Positions 51,944 through 61,299 are shown, counted from the first letter of the stretch. The stretch is DNA of 64,000 bases from Candidatus Rokuibacteriota bacterium (GCA_003220225.1 QHRU01000034.1:1-64000), one strand, 5' to 3'. Notes: generated by a model not told the origin, from the letters alone. Numbers and translations: made by a program.

Positions 51944-52768
51944 ATGCGCATCCGTGAGATCACCGGCATCGGCTGGCGCGCGGACGCCGCGCTGCGCGGC
52001 GGCCACGGTGAGGCGCGCGTGCTGGCCGTGCTGTCCACGTCGATCTACGTCGACGCCGGCGGCGAGGTGCTCTGGGTCGGCGCGCGCGACGCGACGCCGC
52101 ACGCGCGCGCGATCCACGCCAGCCGAACGCCCGACGGCTGCGACGCCGGCGCTCGTGTGAGCGTGGCGCTGCCGACGGATGCCCGGCCATGGCGTCCCGA
52201 CGACGCGCCGTCGACCGCGGAGGCGGCGGCGGCGCTGCGGCGCGGCGCCGCGCGGCTCGCCGCCCGCGCGGCCGCGCTCGGAACACCGCGCGGCTTCGGC
52301 GCGTGGCTGCTGGGCGTGCCGCTGGCCTTTCCGCTCGACGGCGCCGGCGCGCGCGCCGACACGCTCGCGCGCGCCTGTGCCGCCGACGATCCGGCGCGCT
52401 CGGCCGAGGCGGCGACGGCGCTGCTCGGCCTCGGGCCCGGGCTCACGCCCGCGGGCGATGACTTCACCGGCGGCGCGTTCTTCGCGCGGGCGCTGCTGGC
52501 GCGCGCGGGCATCGTGGACGCGGCGGCGTGGCAGGCCGGCGCGTCCGCCGTGAGAACGGCCGCCGCGCGACTCACCCATCCGATCGGCGCGGCGCTGCTC
52601 GGCGACCTGCTCGCCGGCGAGGGCTGGGCGCCGCTGCATGACCTCGCGGCGGCGCTGGCGCGGGACGACGAGCCGGCGGCGCTCGACGCCGCGGGGCGGC
52701 TCACGCGCCTCGGCCACTCCTCGGGCTGGGACCTGCTCGCGGGCTTCGTGGCCGGCGCCCGTGCCTGA
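51944..52768 (+). CDS. DUF2877 / AllH-like protein
   Basis: 274 residues. The family signature LLGLGPGLTPAGDDFTGGAFFA is at about residues 163-184, and the C-terminal LTRLGHSSGWDLLAGFVAG also belongs to it. AllH was recently tied to oxamate carbamoyl transfer together with AllF and AllG; those partners are not present here, so the role stays open. Rich in Ala and Arg. TAGAAT lies 6 nt upstream of the ATG. Confidence 0.85.
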   Translation: MRIREITGIGWRADAALRGGHGEARVLAVLSTSIYVDAGGEVLWVGARDATPHARAIHASRTPDGCDAGARVSVALPTDARPWRPDDAPSTAEAAAALRRGAARLAARAAALGTPRGFGAWLLGVPLAFPLDGAGARADTLARACAADDPARSAEAATALLGLGPGLTPAGDDFTGGAFFARALLARAGIVDAAAWQAGASAVRTAAARLTHPIGAALLGDLLAGEGWAPLHDLAAALARDDEPAALDAAGRLTRLGHSSGWDLLAGFVAGARA

Positions 52769-52843
52769 CGGCACCGGACGTGCGTGCGTAGCCGGGTGGG
52801 AGTACAGTAGCGGGGCAGCGCCCATCCCAGCTCGGAGGCATCC

Positions 52844-55408
52844 GTGGATCCCTATCGACTGCCCCGGACGGCCGTGCCGTCCCGCTACGACCTCCGGCTC
52901 GAGCCGGACCTCACGACGCTCACGTTCCGTGGCCAGGAGACCGTCGCCCTCGAGGTGACGGAGAGCATCTCGGAGCTCGTCCTCAACGCGATCGAGCTGG
53001 CCATCGACTCGGCGAGCCTCGAGAACGACCGCGGCGAGACCATCCGGGCCACGGCGACGATGGACGAGGCGACCGAGCGCTGCCGGCTGGCGCTCGCCTC
53101 GCCGGCCGCGCGCGGGCGGTGGCGGCTGCGGCTGGCCTTCCGCGGAACGCTCAACGACAAGCTGCGCGGCTTCTATCGCTCGGTCTACAAGGATCCGAGC
53201 GGCGTGTCGCGCACGATGGCCGCGACCCAGTTCGAGGCCACCGACGCGCGCCGCGCGTTTCCGTGCTGGGACGAGCCGTCCTTCAAGGCGGTGTTCGCGG
53301 TGACGCTCGCGATCGATCCCGCGCTCACCGCGGTGTCGAACACCTCGATCGTCGGCGAGACGCTGGAGCACGGCCGCAAGATCGTCCGTTTCGCCGACAG
53401 CATCGTCATGTCGACCTACCTCGTCGCCTTCGTCCTCGGCGAGCTCGAACACACGGATCCGACGTACGTGGGCCGCGTGCCGCTCAGCGTGTGGTGCGTG
53501 CCGGGCAAGAAGCGGCTCGCGAGGTTCGGCCAGGAGATCGGCGCCGCCTCGCTCGCGTTCTTCGAGGACTACTACGGCCTGCCGTACCCGGGCGACAAGC
53601 TCGACCTGCTCGCGATCCCCGACTTCGCCGCCGGCGCCATGGAGAACCTCGGCGCCATCACCTTCCGGGAGACGGCGCTGCTCGTCGACGAGACGGCGGC
53701 GTCGCACGCGGAGCTGGAGCGCGTGGCCGACGTGGTGGCCCACGAGAACGCCCACATGTGGTTCGGCGACCTCGTCACGATGACGTGGTGGAACGGCATC
53801 TGGCTCAACGAAGCCTTCGCCACCTTCATGGAGATGCTCGCCGTCGACGCCTGGAAGCCCGAGTGGCAGCGCTGGTCGACGTTCGGCGTGTCGCGGGCGG
53901 CCGCGCTGTCGCTCGACGGCCTGCACAGCACGCGCCCCATCGAGTTCCCGGTGACCTCGCCGCGCGACGCGGACGCGATGTTCGACGTGCTGACCTACGA
54001 GAAGGGCGCCTCCGTGCTGCGCATGCTCGAGCAGTACCTGGGCGCCGTCGTGTTCCGCGAGGGCGTGCGCGACTACCTGCGCACACACAAGTTCGCCAAC
54101 GCCGACACCGGCGACCTCTGGGCGGCCCTCGGGCGCTCCGGCCAGCAGCCGATCCCGGGCGTCATGGACGGCTGGATCTTCCGCCCCGGCTATCCGGTCG
54201 TGACGGTGAGCCGCGACGCGGGCGGCACGCTCGTGCTGGCGCAGCAGCGCTTCAACTACCTGCGCGAGCCGCTGCCGCCGGCTCAGGCCGAGCCCGAGCA
54301 GCCGTGGCAGGTGCCGATCCAGCTGCGCGTGTACGCGGGGAGCCAGGCGACCGAAGAGCGCGTGCTGCTCGCCGACCGCGAGGCGCGGCTGCGCGCGGGC
54401 GCCGGCGCGGAGGCGGTGGTGGCGAACGCCGGTGGCCACGGCTTCTATCGCGTGCGCTACGCGCCCGACTTGCTGGACGCGCTGCTGCGGCAGCTCGGGC
54501 GGCTGGCGCCGATCGAGCGCTTCAACCTCGTCAACGACGCGTGGGCGCTGGCGGTGGCGGGGCTGATGCCGCTGACGGCCTACCTCGACCTCACCGCGCG
54601 GTTCCGCGAGGAGCGCGACCGCAACGTGTGGTCGGTGCTCACGAGCTCGCTCTACGCGCTCAACCGGCTGGTGGAGCCCGGCGACCGGCGGCGGCTCGAG
54701 GCCCTCGTGCGCGACCGCGTGAGCCCGGCCTTCACCGCGCTCGGCTGGACGCCGCGCCCCGGCGAGGACGAGCTGACCCGCCAGCTGCGGGGCGACCTCG
54801 TGCGCGCGCTCGGGATCGTCGGTAACGATCCGGGCGTGCGGGCGCGCGCAGCCGAGGTGTACCGCGCGTCCCTGGCCGATCCCGGGGCCGTCGATCCCAA
54901 CGTGCTGCCCGCCGTCATCGCGGTACTGGCGCACGCGGGCGACGCCGCGCGCTACGAGGAATTCCTCAAGCGCTTTCGCGCGGCGGCCACGCCGCAGGAG
55001 GAGCAGCGCTACCTCTACGCGCTGGCCGGCTTCCGCGATCGCGCCCTGGCGCGCCAGACGCTCGAGCGCGCGATCAACGGCGAGATCCGCACGCAGGACG
55101 CGCCGTTCGTCGTGCGGGGCATGCTCATGAGCGTGGACATCCGCGAGCTGGCGTGGGGCTTCGTCAAGGCCCAATGGGACACGATGGACCGCCTCTACCC
55201 CAAGCACGGCATGCGACGGCTGGCCGAGGGCGTGACCGGTCTGGCCACGCCCGCCCTCGAGGAGGACGTCCACCGCTTCTTCGCCGAGAAGAAGCCGCAG
55301 TTCGGCGGCAAGGTGCTGCAGCAGTACCTCGAGCAGCTGCACGTGGCCGTGGTGGCGCGTGAGCGCGAGAAGGCCGCGCTGAGCGCCTACCTCTCCAAGT
55401 TCGCCTGA
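52844..55408 (+). CDS. M1-family zinc aminopeptidase (PepN-like)
   Basis: 854 residues. The substrate-binding motif GAMENLG is at about 264 and the zinc site HENAH at 300-304 with the Glu ligand in WLNEAFATFME (about 322), the gluzincin arrangement of M1 peptidases. A C-terminal ERAP1-like helical domain follows from about residue 500. No signal peptide, so cytoplasmic turnover of peptides is likely. GTG 52844 is preceded by CGGAGG. Followed after 13 bp by a small exported protein. Confidence 0.94.
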   Translation: MDPYRLPRTAVPSRYDLRLEPDLTTLTFRGQETVALEVTESISELVLNAIELAIDSASLENDRGETIRATATMDEATERCRLALASPAARGRWRLRLAFRGTLNDKLRGFYRSVYKDPSGVSRTMAATQFEATDARRAFPCWDEPSFKAVFAVTLAIDPALTAVSNTSIVGETLEHGRKIVRFADSIVMSTYLVAFVLGELEHTDPTYVGRVPLSVWCVPGKKRLARFGQEIGAASLAFFEDYYGLPYPGDKLDLLAIPDFAAGAMENLGAITFRETALLVDETAASHAELERVADVVAHENAHMWFGDLVTMTWWNGIWLNEAFATFMEMLAVDAWKPEWQRWSTFGVSRAAALSLDGLHSTRPIEFPVTSPRDADAMFDVLTYEKGASVLRMLEQYLGAVVFREGVRDYLRTHKFANADTGDLWAALGRSGQQPIPGVMDGWIFRPGYPVVTVSRDAGGTLVLAQQRFNYLREPLPPAQAEPEQPWQVPIQLRVYAGSQATEERVLLADREARLRAGAGAEAVVANAGGHGFYRVRYAPDLLDALLRQLGRLAPIERFNLVNDAWALAVAGLMPLTAYLDLTARFREERDRNVWSVLTSSLYALNRLVEPGDRRRLEALVRDRVSPAFTALGWTPRPGEDELTRQLRGDLVRALGIVGNDPGVRARAAEVYRASLADPGAVDPNVLPAVIAVLAHAGDAARYEEFLKRFRAAATPQEEQRYLYALAGFRDRALARQTLERAINGEIRTQDAPFVVRGMLMSVDIRELAWGFVKAQWDTMDRLYPKHGMRRLAEGVTGLATPALEEDVHRFFAEKKPQFGGKVLQQYLEQLHVAVVAREREKAALSAYLSKFA

Positions 55409-55421
55409 GCCGGAGGCGGTC

Positions 55422-55946
55422 ATGCGCGCTTCGCTCGTGCTCGCGCTGACGCTGGCGCTCCTTCCCCTCTCCGCCGCCGCGCAGCACGCCGGCCATCAGC
55501 ACACGCCCGGCGCGCCGTCCGAGGGTCACCTCAAGGCCCAGGCGTGCCTCGACGAGTTCGACGCCGTCGTGCGCGACGGGCGGGGCTTCGGCCTGGCCTT
55601 CGCGGCCGATCAGCACGGCTATCCCGGCCCGATGCACGTCCTCGAGCTGAAGGACCGCCTCGGCCTGACGCCCGAGCAGGAGGCGCGCGTGCGCGCGCTC
55701 ATGCACGCGATGTTCGCCGAGTCGCGGCCGAAGAGCGCGCGGCTGCTGGACGCCGAGGCGCGGCTGCGCGCGCTGTTCGCCGGCGGCGGCGCCGACGAGG
55801 CAGCCGTGCGCGCGGCCACGGCCGAGGTCGAGCGTGTACGCGGCGAGGTGCGCCTCGTCCACCTGCTGGCCCACCTCAAGACGCGCGAGGTGCTGACGGA
55901 CGCCCAGCGCCGCGCCTACCACGAGGCGCGCTGGCCGGGCCGCTGA
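55422..55946 (+). CDS. Exported Spy/CpxP-like (LTxxQ) protein
   Basis: 174 residues with a signal peptide ([20 protein letters not shown]) and a His-rich mature start ([16 protein letters not shown]). The mature part is helical with [15 protein letters not shown] and [15 protein letters not shown], the LTxxQ-type pattern of Spy/CpxP periplasmic chaperones and metal-stress proteins. The His-rich end could bind metal. It converges with the MbfA-like gene, leaving 1 nt between the ends. Confidence 0.75.
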   Translation: MRASLVLALTLALLPLSAAAQHAGHQHTPGAPSEGHLKAQACLDEFDAVVRDGRGFGLAFAADQHGYPGPMHVLELKDRLGLTPEQEARVRALMHAMFAESRPKSARLLDAEARLRALFAGGGADEAAVRAATAEVERVRGEVRLVHLLAHLKTREVLTDAQRRAYHEARWPGR

Positions 55947-55947
55947 C

Positions 55948-57183
55948 TCACCCGCGGAGGTCGACGCCGAGCACGACGGAGGCGAGGCGGCCGAGCCCGA
56001 AGCTGATGAGCCCGGAGGCGGCGGCCAGCACCGCGACCTCGAGCCCCGAGCGCAGCGCCGAGACGCCGGCCACGCGCGCCTTGAGGACGCCGACGCAGAA
56101 GAGCGCGACGAGCGTCAGCGCGGCCGAGAGCCCCAGCGCCGCCAGCCCCTGCGTGACCATGAACGGCAGCAGCGGCACGACGGAGGCGCCGCCGAACGCG
56201 ACCGCCATCACCAGCGCGTCCCGCACGGGCGCGCCGAGCCGCTGCGGTGCCAGGCCGAGCTCGAAGATCGCGAGCGCGGACAGCAAGATGTCGGGATGGC
56301 GGCCGATGCGCCGCGCCACCTCCGCCGCTTCCGCGCGGGCCATGCCGCGGGCGGCCAGCGCCGCGATCAGCTCGGCGATCTCCTCGCCCGCGTGGTCGCG
56401 GATCTCGCGGCGCTCGCGGGCCAGCTCGCGCTCGTAGAGCTGCCGCTGCGCGCGCGACGACAGGAACGTGCCGATGGACATCGAGAGCACGCCCGCCATC
56501 GCGGAGACGGCGCCGCCGAGGAGCACGACGAGGGGGCCGACGCCCGCGGCGGCGAGCCCGGCCACCACCGCGAACGTCGAGACGAGACCGTCCTGCGCCC
56601 CGAACACGACCTCGCGAATGGAGCCCAGCCGCTCGATGCGCTTGGGCTCCGTGTCGAGCTCCGACATGTGGGCGCGGCCGTCCATGCGGCGCATGGTGGC
56701 CGCCATCACTCCGCCGCCTGCCGACACCGCGCCCTCTGCGCGACGCGCGGGTGCCGCCGTGGCGGCGGCGATCGCCGGCGCCGGGGCCGGCGCCCTGCCG
56801 TCGAAGGTCGCCAGCGCGTGGCGGAACATGTCGCGGTGGTGGCGCTCGCGCTCGAGCGCGAGCCGGAACGAGGCGGCCGCGTCGGCACGCCCGTCCTCCT
56901 CGGCCTCGCGGATCATGCGCGGCAGCGTGACGTCGATCTCCTGCATCTCGCCCGTCGCCGCGGTGACGAGGTTCTCGCGCGTGGACGCGACGGCGCCCAT
57001 CGCCCGCAGGTGCTCGAGGGCGTGGATCGTCTCGGCGCCGGCCGCCTCGAAGAACAGCTGGGCGACGTCCGCCCGGCCCTCGGCCAGCGCCCGGATCCCG
57101 TAGGCGAGATAGCGACGGTTGGCGTCGGCCTCGCCCGCGAGCGCGACCTGGAGGTTCGCGTCCGTGCGGCTCGCTGGTGGCAT
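55948..57183 (-). CDS. mbfA: Membrane-bound ferritin-like iron exporter (rubrerythrin-VIT1 fusion, MbfA type)
   Basis: 411 residues. N-terminal ferritin-like di-iron domain (about 8-150) with helices carrying [28 protein letters not shown] and [16 protein letters not shown], which supply Glu and ExxH ligands. C-terminal VIT1/CCC1 transporter (about 185-405) starts [24 protein letters not shown] and has several membrane helices. MbfA of rhizobia and Agrobacterium exports iron and protects against peroxide. ATG 57183 lies 6 nt after TACAAT; a long upstream open frame is antisense to the protease gene. Confidence 0.9.
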   Translation of the reverse strand: MPPASRTDANLQVALAGEADANRRYLAYGIRALAEGRADVAQLFFEAAGAETIHALEHLRAMGAVASTRENLVTAATGEMQEIDVTLPRMIREAEEDGRADAAASFRLALERERHHRDMFRHALATFDGRAPAPAPAIAAATAAPARRAEGAVSAGGGVMAATMRRMDGRAHMSELDTEPKRIERLGSIREVVFGAQDGLVSTFAVVAGLAAAGVGPLVVLLGGAVSAMAGVLSMSIGTFLSSRAQRQLYERELARERREIRDHAGEEIAELIAALAARGMARAEAAEVARRIGRHPDILLSALAIFELGLAPQRLGAPVRDALVMAVAFGGASVVPLLPFMVTQGLAALGLSAALTLVALFCVGVLKARVAGVSALRSGLEVAVLAAASGLISFGLGRLASVVLGVDLRG

Positions 57184-57189
57184 GCGCGC

Positions 57190-57195
57190 ATTGTA
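57190..57195 (-). promoter_or_regulatory. -10 element TACAAT, 6 nt before mbfA
   Basis: TACAAT, GCGCGC, then ATG 57183 on the minus strand. No Fur-like palindrome is obvious in the 67 bp between mbfA and the divergent protease gene. Confidence 0.55.
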
Positions 57196-57250
57196 CTCGG
57201 CGGGGCGCCGCTTTGTGTGGCGCCCGGCTCCCGTGATAGGTTCACGAGCG

Positions 57251-59209
57251 ATGAAAGCCGCCCTCGTCCTGGGGCTCGCGGCCCTCACCCTCCTGGCGCC
57301 GGCCGCGGCGTCTGCCGTCAGCATCCAGGAGGCGCTCCTGCTCGCCACGCCCGCCGTCGCGCTCGTCACTGCGGAGGTACGCGGAGAGGTCACGATGAAC
57401 TGCGGGCGCGGCACCGTCACCGTGCGCCCCACGCCGTTCGTCGAGACGGGCACCGGCTGGTTCGTCGACGGCACGGGTTACCTGATCACCAACGCCCACG
57501 TGGTCGATCCCGTGCACCGCATGCCGCCCTGGGTCCTCCACGAGCTGAAGAAGAAGGCCATCGACCAGGCGTGCGTGGACCCGGTGCTGCGCGCGCAGGG
57601 GCTCATGCGCGGCCAGAACCCCAACCTCGAGGAGTCGATCCGCCGCGAGGCCACCGCGCGGGCGCTCGCGACGGCGCAGGTGACGACGTTCCCGCAGCTC
57701 TCCGTGCTGCTGTCGAGCGGGCTGAGCCTCAAGGCCGACGTCGTGAAGTTCAGCCCGCCGCTCGCCTTCGACCTCAACGGCAAGCCGACGGCCGACGCCC
57801 GCCGCGACCTCGCGCTGCTGCGCGTGAAGGAGGGCGTGTATCCCGCCATCCTGCTGCGCGACAACGACCCGAAGATCGGCGACGCCGTGCATATCATCGG
57901 CTTCCCCGGCGTCGTGCAGACGCACGAGCTCCTCAACAGGTCCTTCGAAGCGTCGGTCACCAACGGCGCCGTCTCCGGCTTCAAGCAGGACGCCATCGGC
58001 CAGGACATCATCCAGACCGACGCGGCGGCCGCGCACGGCAATTCGGGGGGGCCCGCCGTCGGCGACGACGCCTCGCTCGTCGGCGTCATGACGTTCACCA
58101 CGCTCTCGACCTCGGGCAGCGCCATCGTGCAGGGCTTCAACTTCCTGATCCCCGCGCGCGATGTGAAGAAGTTCCTCGCCGGCACGCCGGTGACGCTGGG
58201 CCAGAGCAAGTTCAACGACGTGTGGCAGGCGGGGCTCGACGCGCTCTTCGCCGAACGCTACGCGACGGCGGTCAGGCGGATCGCCGAGGCCAACGCGCTG
58301 CAGCCGAACCTGGCCGACGTCAAGCGCGTGTTCGCGGAGGCCGAGCGAAAGATGAAGAACCCGCCGCCGCGGCCCTTCCCGTGGGCGTGGGCGACGCTCG
58401 GCGTGACGCTCCTGAGTGTCGGCATTTACGGCGGCATGTTCGGGCGGCGCTGGTGGAAGAACCGCTTCCGCATCCTGCCCGCGCAGGTCATCGCCGCCAT
58501 CGAGAGCGGGCGCAATCCGCAGCTCGTGGACGTGCGCACGAAGACCGACTTCGAGACGAGCCCGCTCCGCCTGCCGGGCGCCGTGCGGCTCGACCCCGAC
58601 GCCGTGCTGGCCGGACAACCGGAGGCCGAGCCGAGCGTCGAGCGCGATCAGCTCATCGTGACCTACGACACGAGCCCGGGCGAGGCCACGGCCGAGAAGG
58701 TCGCCAACGCCCTGCGCGCGCGCGGCTTCAAGAGCGTGCGCATCCTCAAGGGCGGCCTCGGCGGCTGGACGAACGCGCGGCTGCCGGTGGAGTCGAAGTC
58801 GTACCTGCCGTCGATCGGGCTGGAGATCTACAAGAACCTCACCCTCGGCGACCTCGAGCGCCGCAAGTTCAGGGCGGGCGAGGTCATCTTCAAGGAGGGC
58901 GCCGACGCGAAGGGCGAGGCGTTCCTCGTCCACGCCGGCACCGTGCAGATCAAGCGGACGTTCGACGGCGCGGAGAAGACGCTCTCGACGCTCGGCGAGG
59001 GCGAGCTGTTCGGCGACCTGGCGCTCTTCCGCGAGGGGCCGCGCTCGGCCGACGCGGTGGCCGCCACCGACGTCGAGCTGATGGTCATCAACAACGACCG
59101 TCTCGACTGGCTCATCCGCAACCGCCCGCAGCTCACCAAGGAAGTGGTGCGGCGGCTCTCCGACATGGTCGTCAAGACCGACCGCGAGCGGGCGCTCTCC
59201 AACCGCTGA
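57251..59209 (+). CDS. Membrane trypsin-like protease fused to rhodanese and cNMP-binding domains
   Basis: 652 residues. Signal sequence (1-22), then a trypsin-like protease: His in LITNAHVV (about 80), Asp in RRDLALLRV (about 187), Ser in [10 protein letters not shown] (about 265). A membrane helix follows at about 377-398 ([20 protein letters not shown]), then basic residues RRWWKNR. The cytoplasmic side has a rhodanese-like domain ([11 protein letters not shown] to LKGGLGGW) whose catalytic Cys is Asp473 ([10 protein letters not shown]), and a cyclic-nucleotide-binding domain (about 530-640) with [21 protein letters not shown], a near-standard phosphate-binding cassette. The layout suggests control of an external protease by an internal signal. 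Start ATG 57251. Confidence 0.88.
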   Translation: MKAALVLGLAALTLLAPAAASAVSIQEALLLATPAVALVTAEVRGEVTMNCGRGTVTVRPTPFVETGTGWFVDGTGYLITNAHVVDPVHRMPPWVLHELKKKAIDQACVDPVLRAQGLMRGQNPNLEESIRREATARALATAQVTTFPQLSVLLSSGLSLKADVVKFSPPLAFDLNGKPTADARRDLALLRVKEGVYPAILLRDNDPKIGDAVHIIGFPGVVQTHELLNRSFEASVTNGAVSGFKQDAIGQDIIQTDAAAAHGNSGGPAVGDDASLVGVMTFTTLSTSGSAIVQGFNFLIPARDVKKFLAGTPVTLGQSKFNDVWQAGLDALFAERYATAVRRIAEANALQPNLADVKRVFAEAERKMKNPPPRPFPWAWATLGVTLLSVGIYGGMFGRRWWKNRFRILPAQVIAAIESGRNPQLVDVRTKTDFETSPLRLPGAVRLDPDAVLAGQPEAEPSVERDQLIVTYDTSPGEATAEKVANALRARGFKSVRILKGGLGGWTNARLPVESKSYLPSIGLEIYKNLTLGDLERRKFRAGEVIFKEGADAKGEAFLVHAGTVQIKRTFDGAEKTLSTLGEGELFGDLALFREGPRSADAVAATDVELMVINNDRLDWLIRNRPQLTKEVVRRLSDMVVKTDRERALSNR

Positions 59210-59649
59210 GCGCCACCGTCCGCGTCCTCGTCCAGCGCCTCGACGGGGGCCTCCCCCTGCCCGGCTACGCCCGCGAGGGCGACGCCGGGCTCGACCTCTA
59301 CGCGCGCGAGTCGGTCACGCTGGCGCCGGGGGCGCGCGCCGTGGTGGGCACCGGCATCGCCGTGGCGATCCCCGCCGGCTACGCGGGCTTCGTCCTGCCG
59401 CGCTCGGGCCTCGCGCTGCGCCACGGCCTGAGCATCGTCAACACGCCGGGACTGGTCGACTCCGGCTACCGCGGCGAGATCCGCGTGGTCCTCGTCAACC
59501 ACGATCCGTCCACACCGGTCACGCTCGCCCGCGGCGACCGCATCGCTCAGCTCGTGGTGCAGCGCGTGGAGCAGGTCGAGCTCATCGAGGTGCAGACACT
59601 ACCGGAGAGCGCGCGCGGCTCCGGCGGATTCGGCTCGAGCGGAACGTGA
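59206..59649 (+). CDS. dut: dUTP diphosphatase, apparently starting at CTG
   Basis: 147 residues. All five dUTPase motifs are present: [47 protein letters not shown] and the C-terminal [10 protein letters not shown]. It hydrolyses dUTP to dUMP and PPi as a trimer. No ATG, GTG or TTG is found between the end of the protease gene and the first conserved residues ([11 protein letters not shown]). CTG 59206 overlaps the preceding stop in CTGA, matching the 4-nt overlaps elsewhere in the window, so a CTG start with coupled translation is likely. Confidence 0.93.
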   Translation: MSATVRVLVQRLDGGLPLPGYAREGDAGLDLYARESVTLAPGARAVVGTGIAVAIPAGYAGFVLPRSGLALRHGLSIVNTPGLVDSGYRGEIRVVLVNHDPSTPVTLARGDRIAQLVVQRVEQVELIEVQTLPESARGSGGFGSSGT

Positions 59650-59694
59650 GCCGCGATATCGTGAGCCGCGGTATATAGCGGTATGCGGTATATA

Positions 59695-59768
59695 GAGGAG
59701 CGCCCCGGGTTCCCCGGGGCGCTCCGAACATCGGGGGGGTATGGGGGGCCATTTCGGGGCCCCCCATC
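59695..59768 (-). repeat. Two-hairpin dispersed repeat element, copy B (3' of pal)
   Basis: Hairpin 1 at 59697-59725 is a perfect 13-bp stem with a TTC loop (GGAGCGCCCCGGG and its complement); hairpin 2 at 59741-59767 has a perfect 10-bp stem (ATGGGGGGCC) with a 7-nt loop. It is the partner of 3080-3155. It begins 2 nt after the pal stop codon on the minus strand and separates pal from the convergent dut. GCGGTATATAG occurs twice just beside it (59668-59695). Confidence 0.85.
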
Positions 59769-59769
59769 T

Positions 59770-60324
59770 TTACTGTTGCTTGACCATCAAATGGGCGCGG
59801 CGGTTCTTCGCCCAGCACGCCTCGCTGTGCTCGGAGCACTGCGGCTTTTCCTCGCCGTACGAGATGATCGAGATGCGCCCGGCCTGCACGCCCTGCGCGG
59901 AGAGGTAGTTCTGGGTGGCCTTCGCGCGGCGCTCGCCGAGCGCGAGGTTGTACGCCACGGTGCCCCGCTCGTCGCAGTGGCCCTCGATCAGCACGAGGTG
60001 CTTCGGGTTCGCCTTCAACCATTCCGCGTTGGTGTCCAGCGTCCTCGTCGCGTCCGCCGTGAGCTCGTACTTGTCGAACTCGAAGTGGATGTCGCCGAGG
60101 TTGTCGGCCACCTTGAACCCCTCGATCCGGGGCCGCATGGTGGGCCCGACCGCCGCGGCCTGCCGCGTGCCGCCGTCCATGGAGCGGGGGCCCGTGGGCA
60201 CCGTCATGCTCGAGCCCGATGGCGGCGGCGCCGACGACGACGCCGTGGTCGCCGCGGTCTTCGCACAACCCGTGGCCAGGCCCACGAGGAGGATCCCCTG
60301 CACTATCAGCGCTGTGCTCCTCAT
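59770..60324 (-). CDS. pal: Peptidoglycan-associated lipoprotein Pal
   Basis: 184 residues. Lipoprotein signal ending in GLATGC, a flexible Ala/Ser/Pro region, then the OmpA-like domain: IHFEFDKYELTADA, HLVLIEGHCDERGTVAYNLALGERRA (in parts) and ISYGEEKPQ. The peptidoglycan-binding Asp and Arg (CDERGTVAYN) are present. Pal links outer membrane and wall and is strong evidence for a diderm host. ATG 60324 has a GAGGAGA site. tolA and tolB are not nearby. Confidence 0.95.
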   Translation of the reverse strand: MRSTALIVQGILLVGLATGCAKTAATTASSSAPPPSGSSMTVPTGPRSMDGGTRQAAAVGPTMRPRIEGFKVADNLGDIHFEFDKYELTADATRTLDTNAEWLKANPKHLVLIEGHCDERGTVAYNLALGERRAKATQNYLSAQGVQAGRISIISYGEEKPQCSEHSEACWAKNRRAHLMVKQQ

Positions 60325-60353
60325 CGCGCGTTCTCCTCTCGATGATGTCGTGT

Positions 60354-60788
60354 TCATCGTCCTCGCCCATTCGCGTGGCGGAGGAGCCGTCGCAGCGTGG
60401 CCAGCAGGGCCGGCGCCTCCGCGCGCAATTCGGCGAGCGAGTTGAGGGCGAGCCGGCGAAGCTTTACTTCGCCGGCCGGCCGGAGCATCACCATAACCTG
60501 CCGACGGTCACCCTCGCGGCGACGCCGGGCCACCATGCCACGCTCGACCAGACGGTCCACCAGCTCGACCGCACTGTGATGCCGGATCTGGAGCCGCTCG
60601 GCGACCTTGCCGATCGTCACCGCGCCGCGAGCCTCCAGCCCTTTGATCTGAAGGAGCATCACGTACTGCTGGGGCTCGACCCCCGCGGCCCGCGCCGCGG
60701 TCTCGCGCCGGCCGAGGAGCAGGCGCAGCTGATACCGCCACTCGGCGAGGGTCGCATAATCCAGCGGTCGTGCCCGAGCCGGTTTCAC
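60354..60788 (-). CDS. MarR-family transcriptional regulator
   Basis: About 144 residues. Winged helix-turn-helix: VMLLQIKGLEARGAVTIGKVAERLQIRHHSAVELVDRL (in parts), then the wing GMVARRRREGDRRQVMVML. GTG 60788 is favoured because a perfect TATAAT ends 6 nt upstream; an in-frame GTG at 60836 would place the palindrome 60798-60814 inside the coding region. That palindrome covers the -10, so the protein probably represses its own promoter. Pal follows after 29 bp on the same strand. Confidence 0.85.
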   Translation of the reverse strand: MKPARARPLDYATLAEWRYQLRLLLGRRETAARAAGVEPQQYVMLLQIKGLEARGAVTIGKVAERLQIRHHSAVELVDRLVERGMVARRRREGDRRQVMVMLRPAGEVKLRRLALNSLAELRAEAPALLATLRRLLRHANGRGR

Positions 60789-60794
60789 CACACG

Positions 60795-60814
60795 ATTATA
60801 TCGCTCCACGATAT
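60795..60814 (-). promoter_or_regulatory. TATAAT -10 overlapped by a MarR-type palindrome
   Basis: TATAAT at 60800-60795 followed after 6 nt by GTG 60788. The palindrome ATATCG-TGGAG-CGATAT at 60814-60798 overlaps it. A -35-like TTGCAG at 60826-60821 gives a long 20-bp spacer. Confidence 0.55.
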
Positions 60815-60924
60815 TGAGCCCTGCAAGGGATTGCACACAATTTTCATTTGCACCGGTGTGTACGATGCCTCAACGGCATTGCGTTTGCCTCTCCGACACG
60901 GGGCATCCAGAAATGGCGTGACAC

Positions 60925-60966
60925 ATGGACATCTCACGACGCGATTTCATCCGCGTCTCGGCCGGC
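60925..60966 (+). pseudogene. Remnant: Tat signal start of a formate-dehydrogenase-like gene
   Basis: ATG 60925 codes MDISRRDFIRVSAG, a twin-arginine signal start of the type found on formate dehydrogenase alpha subunits. After 14 codons similarity ends abruptly at GCCGGCAGGGAGCCGGC and the frame continues only to a stop about 30 codons later. It runs head-on into the PsiE-like remnant, which suggests a deletion fused two broken genes. Confidence 0.5.
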
Positions 60967-60973
60967 AGGGAGC

Positions 60974-61133
60974 CGGCGACGAGATTCGCCACGAACGTCA
61001 GCGTCGCGTCGGCGAGCAGGACGACCGCCCCGGCCGCGAGGAGCACGCCCAGTGCCACGTAGAGGACGTCCTCGACGTGGGTGAAGCTCCGCGCGATCCA
61101 GTCACGGGCCGAGGCGCCCGTCGCGCGGGGCAC
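60974..61133 (-). pseudogene. Remnant: N-terminal part of a PsiE-like membrane protein
   Basis: From GTG 61133 the frame reads a basic start, then ARDWIARSFTHVEDVLYVALG and a hydrophobic helix up to LTFVANLVAG, resembling the first part of PsiE-family membrane proteins. After about 53 residues it changes into the antisense of the formate-dehydrogenase remnant and stops at 60870. Full PsiE proteins have about four membrane helices, so this looks truncated. The 324-bp stretch 60837-61160 holds nothing else convincing. Confidence 0.5.
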
Positions 61134-61160
61134 GTCAGCTCGCGCGCCGCGCCGCCCCGC

Positions 61161-61250
61161 TCAATCCGTCTTGGTCACGTCGTCGATGTCGTCCCGGATC
61201 CGGTCCCCGTAGAACCACATCAGCAGGCTCTTGATCACGCTGCCCTCCAT
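61161..61250 (-). CDS. Possible 29-residue small protein
   Basis: ATG 61250 to TGA 61161; sequence begins MEGSVIKSLLMWFYGDR and continues with an acidic part (IRDDIDDVTKTD). It has a short amphipathic or membrane-facing N-terminus and a charged end. No ribosome site is clear. It stands before the PsiE-like remnant, 27 nt away. The composition looks protein-like, but a gene this short is uncertain. Confidence 0.35.
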   Translation of the reverse strand: MEGSVIKSLLMWFYGDRIRDDIDDVTKTD

Positions 61251-61299
61251 TCAGACAGTCTTCGGCAGGACCAGAGAGCAAGGCGGGTGCCGGGGACTT

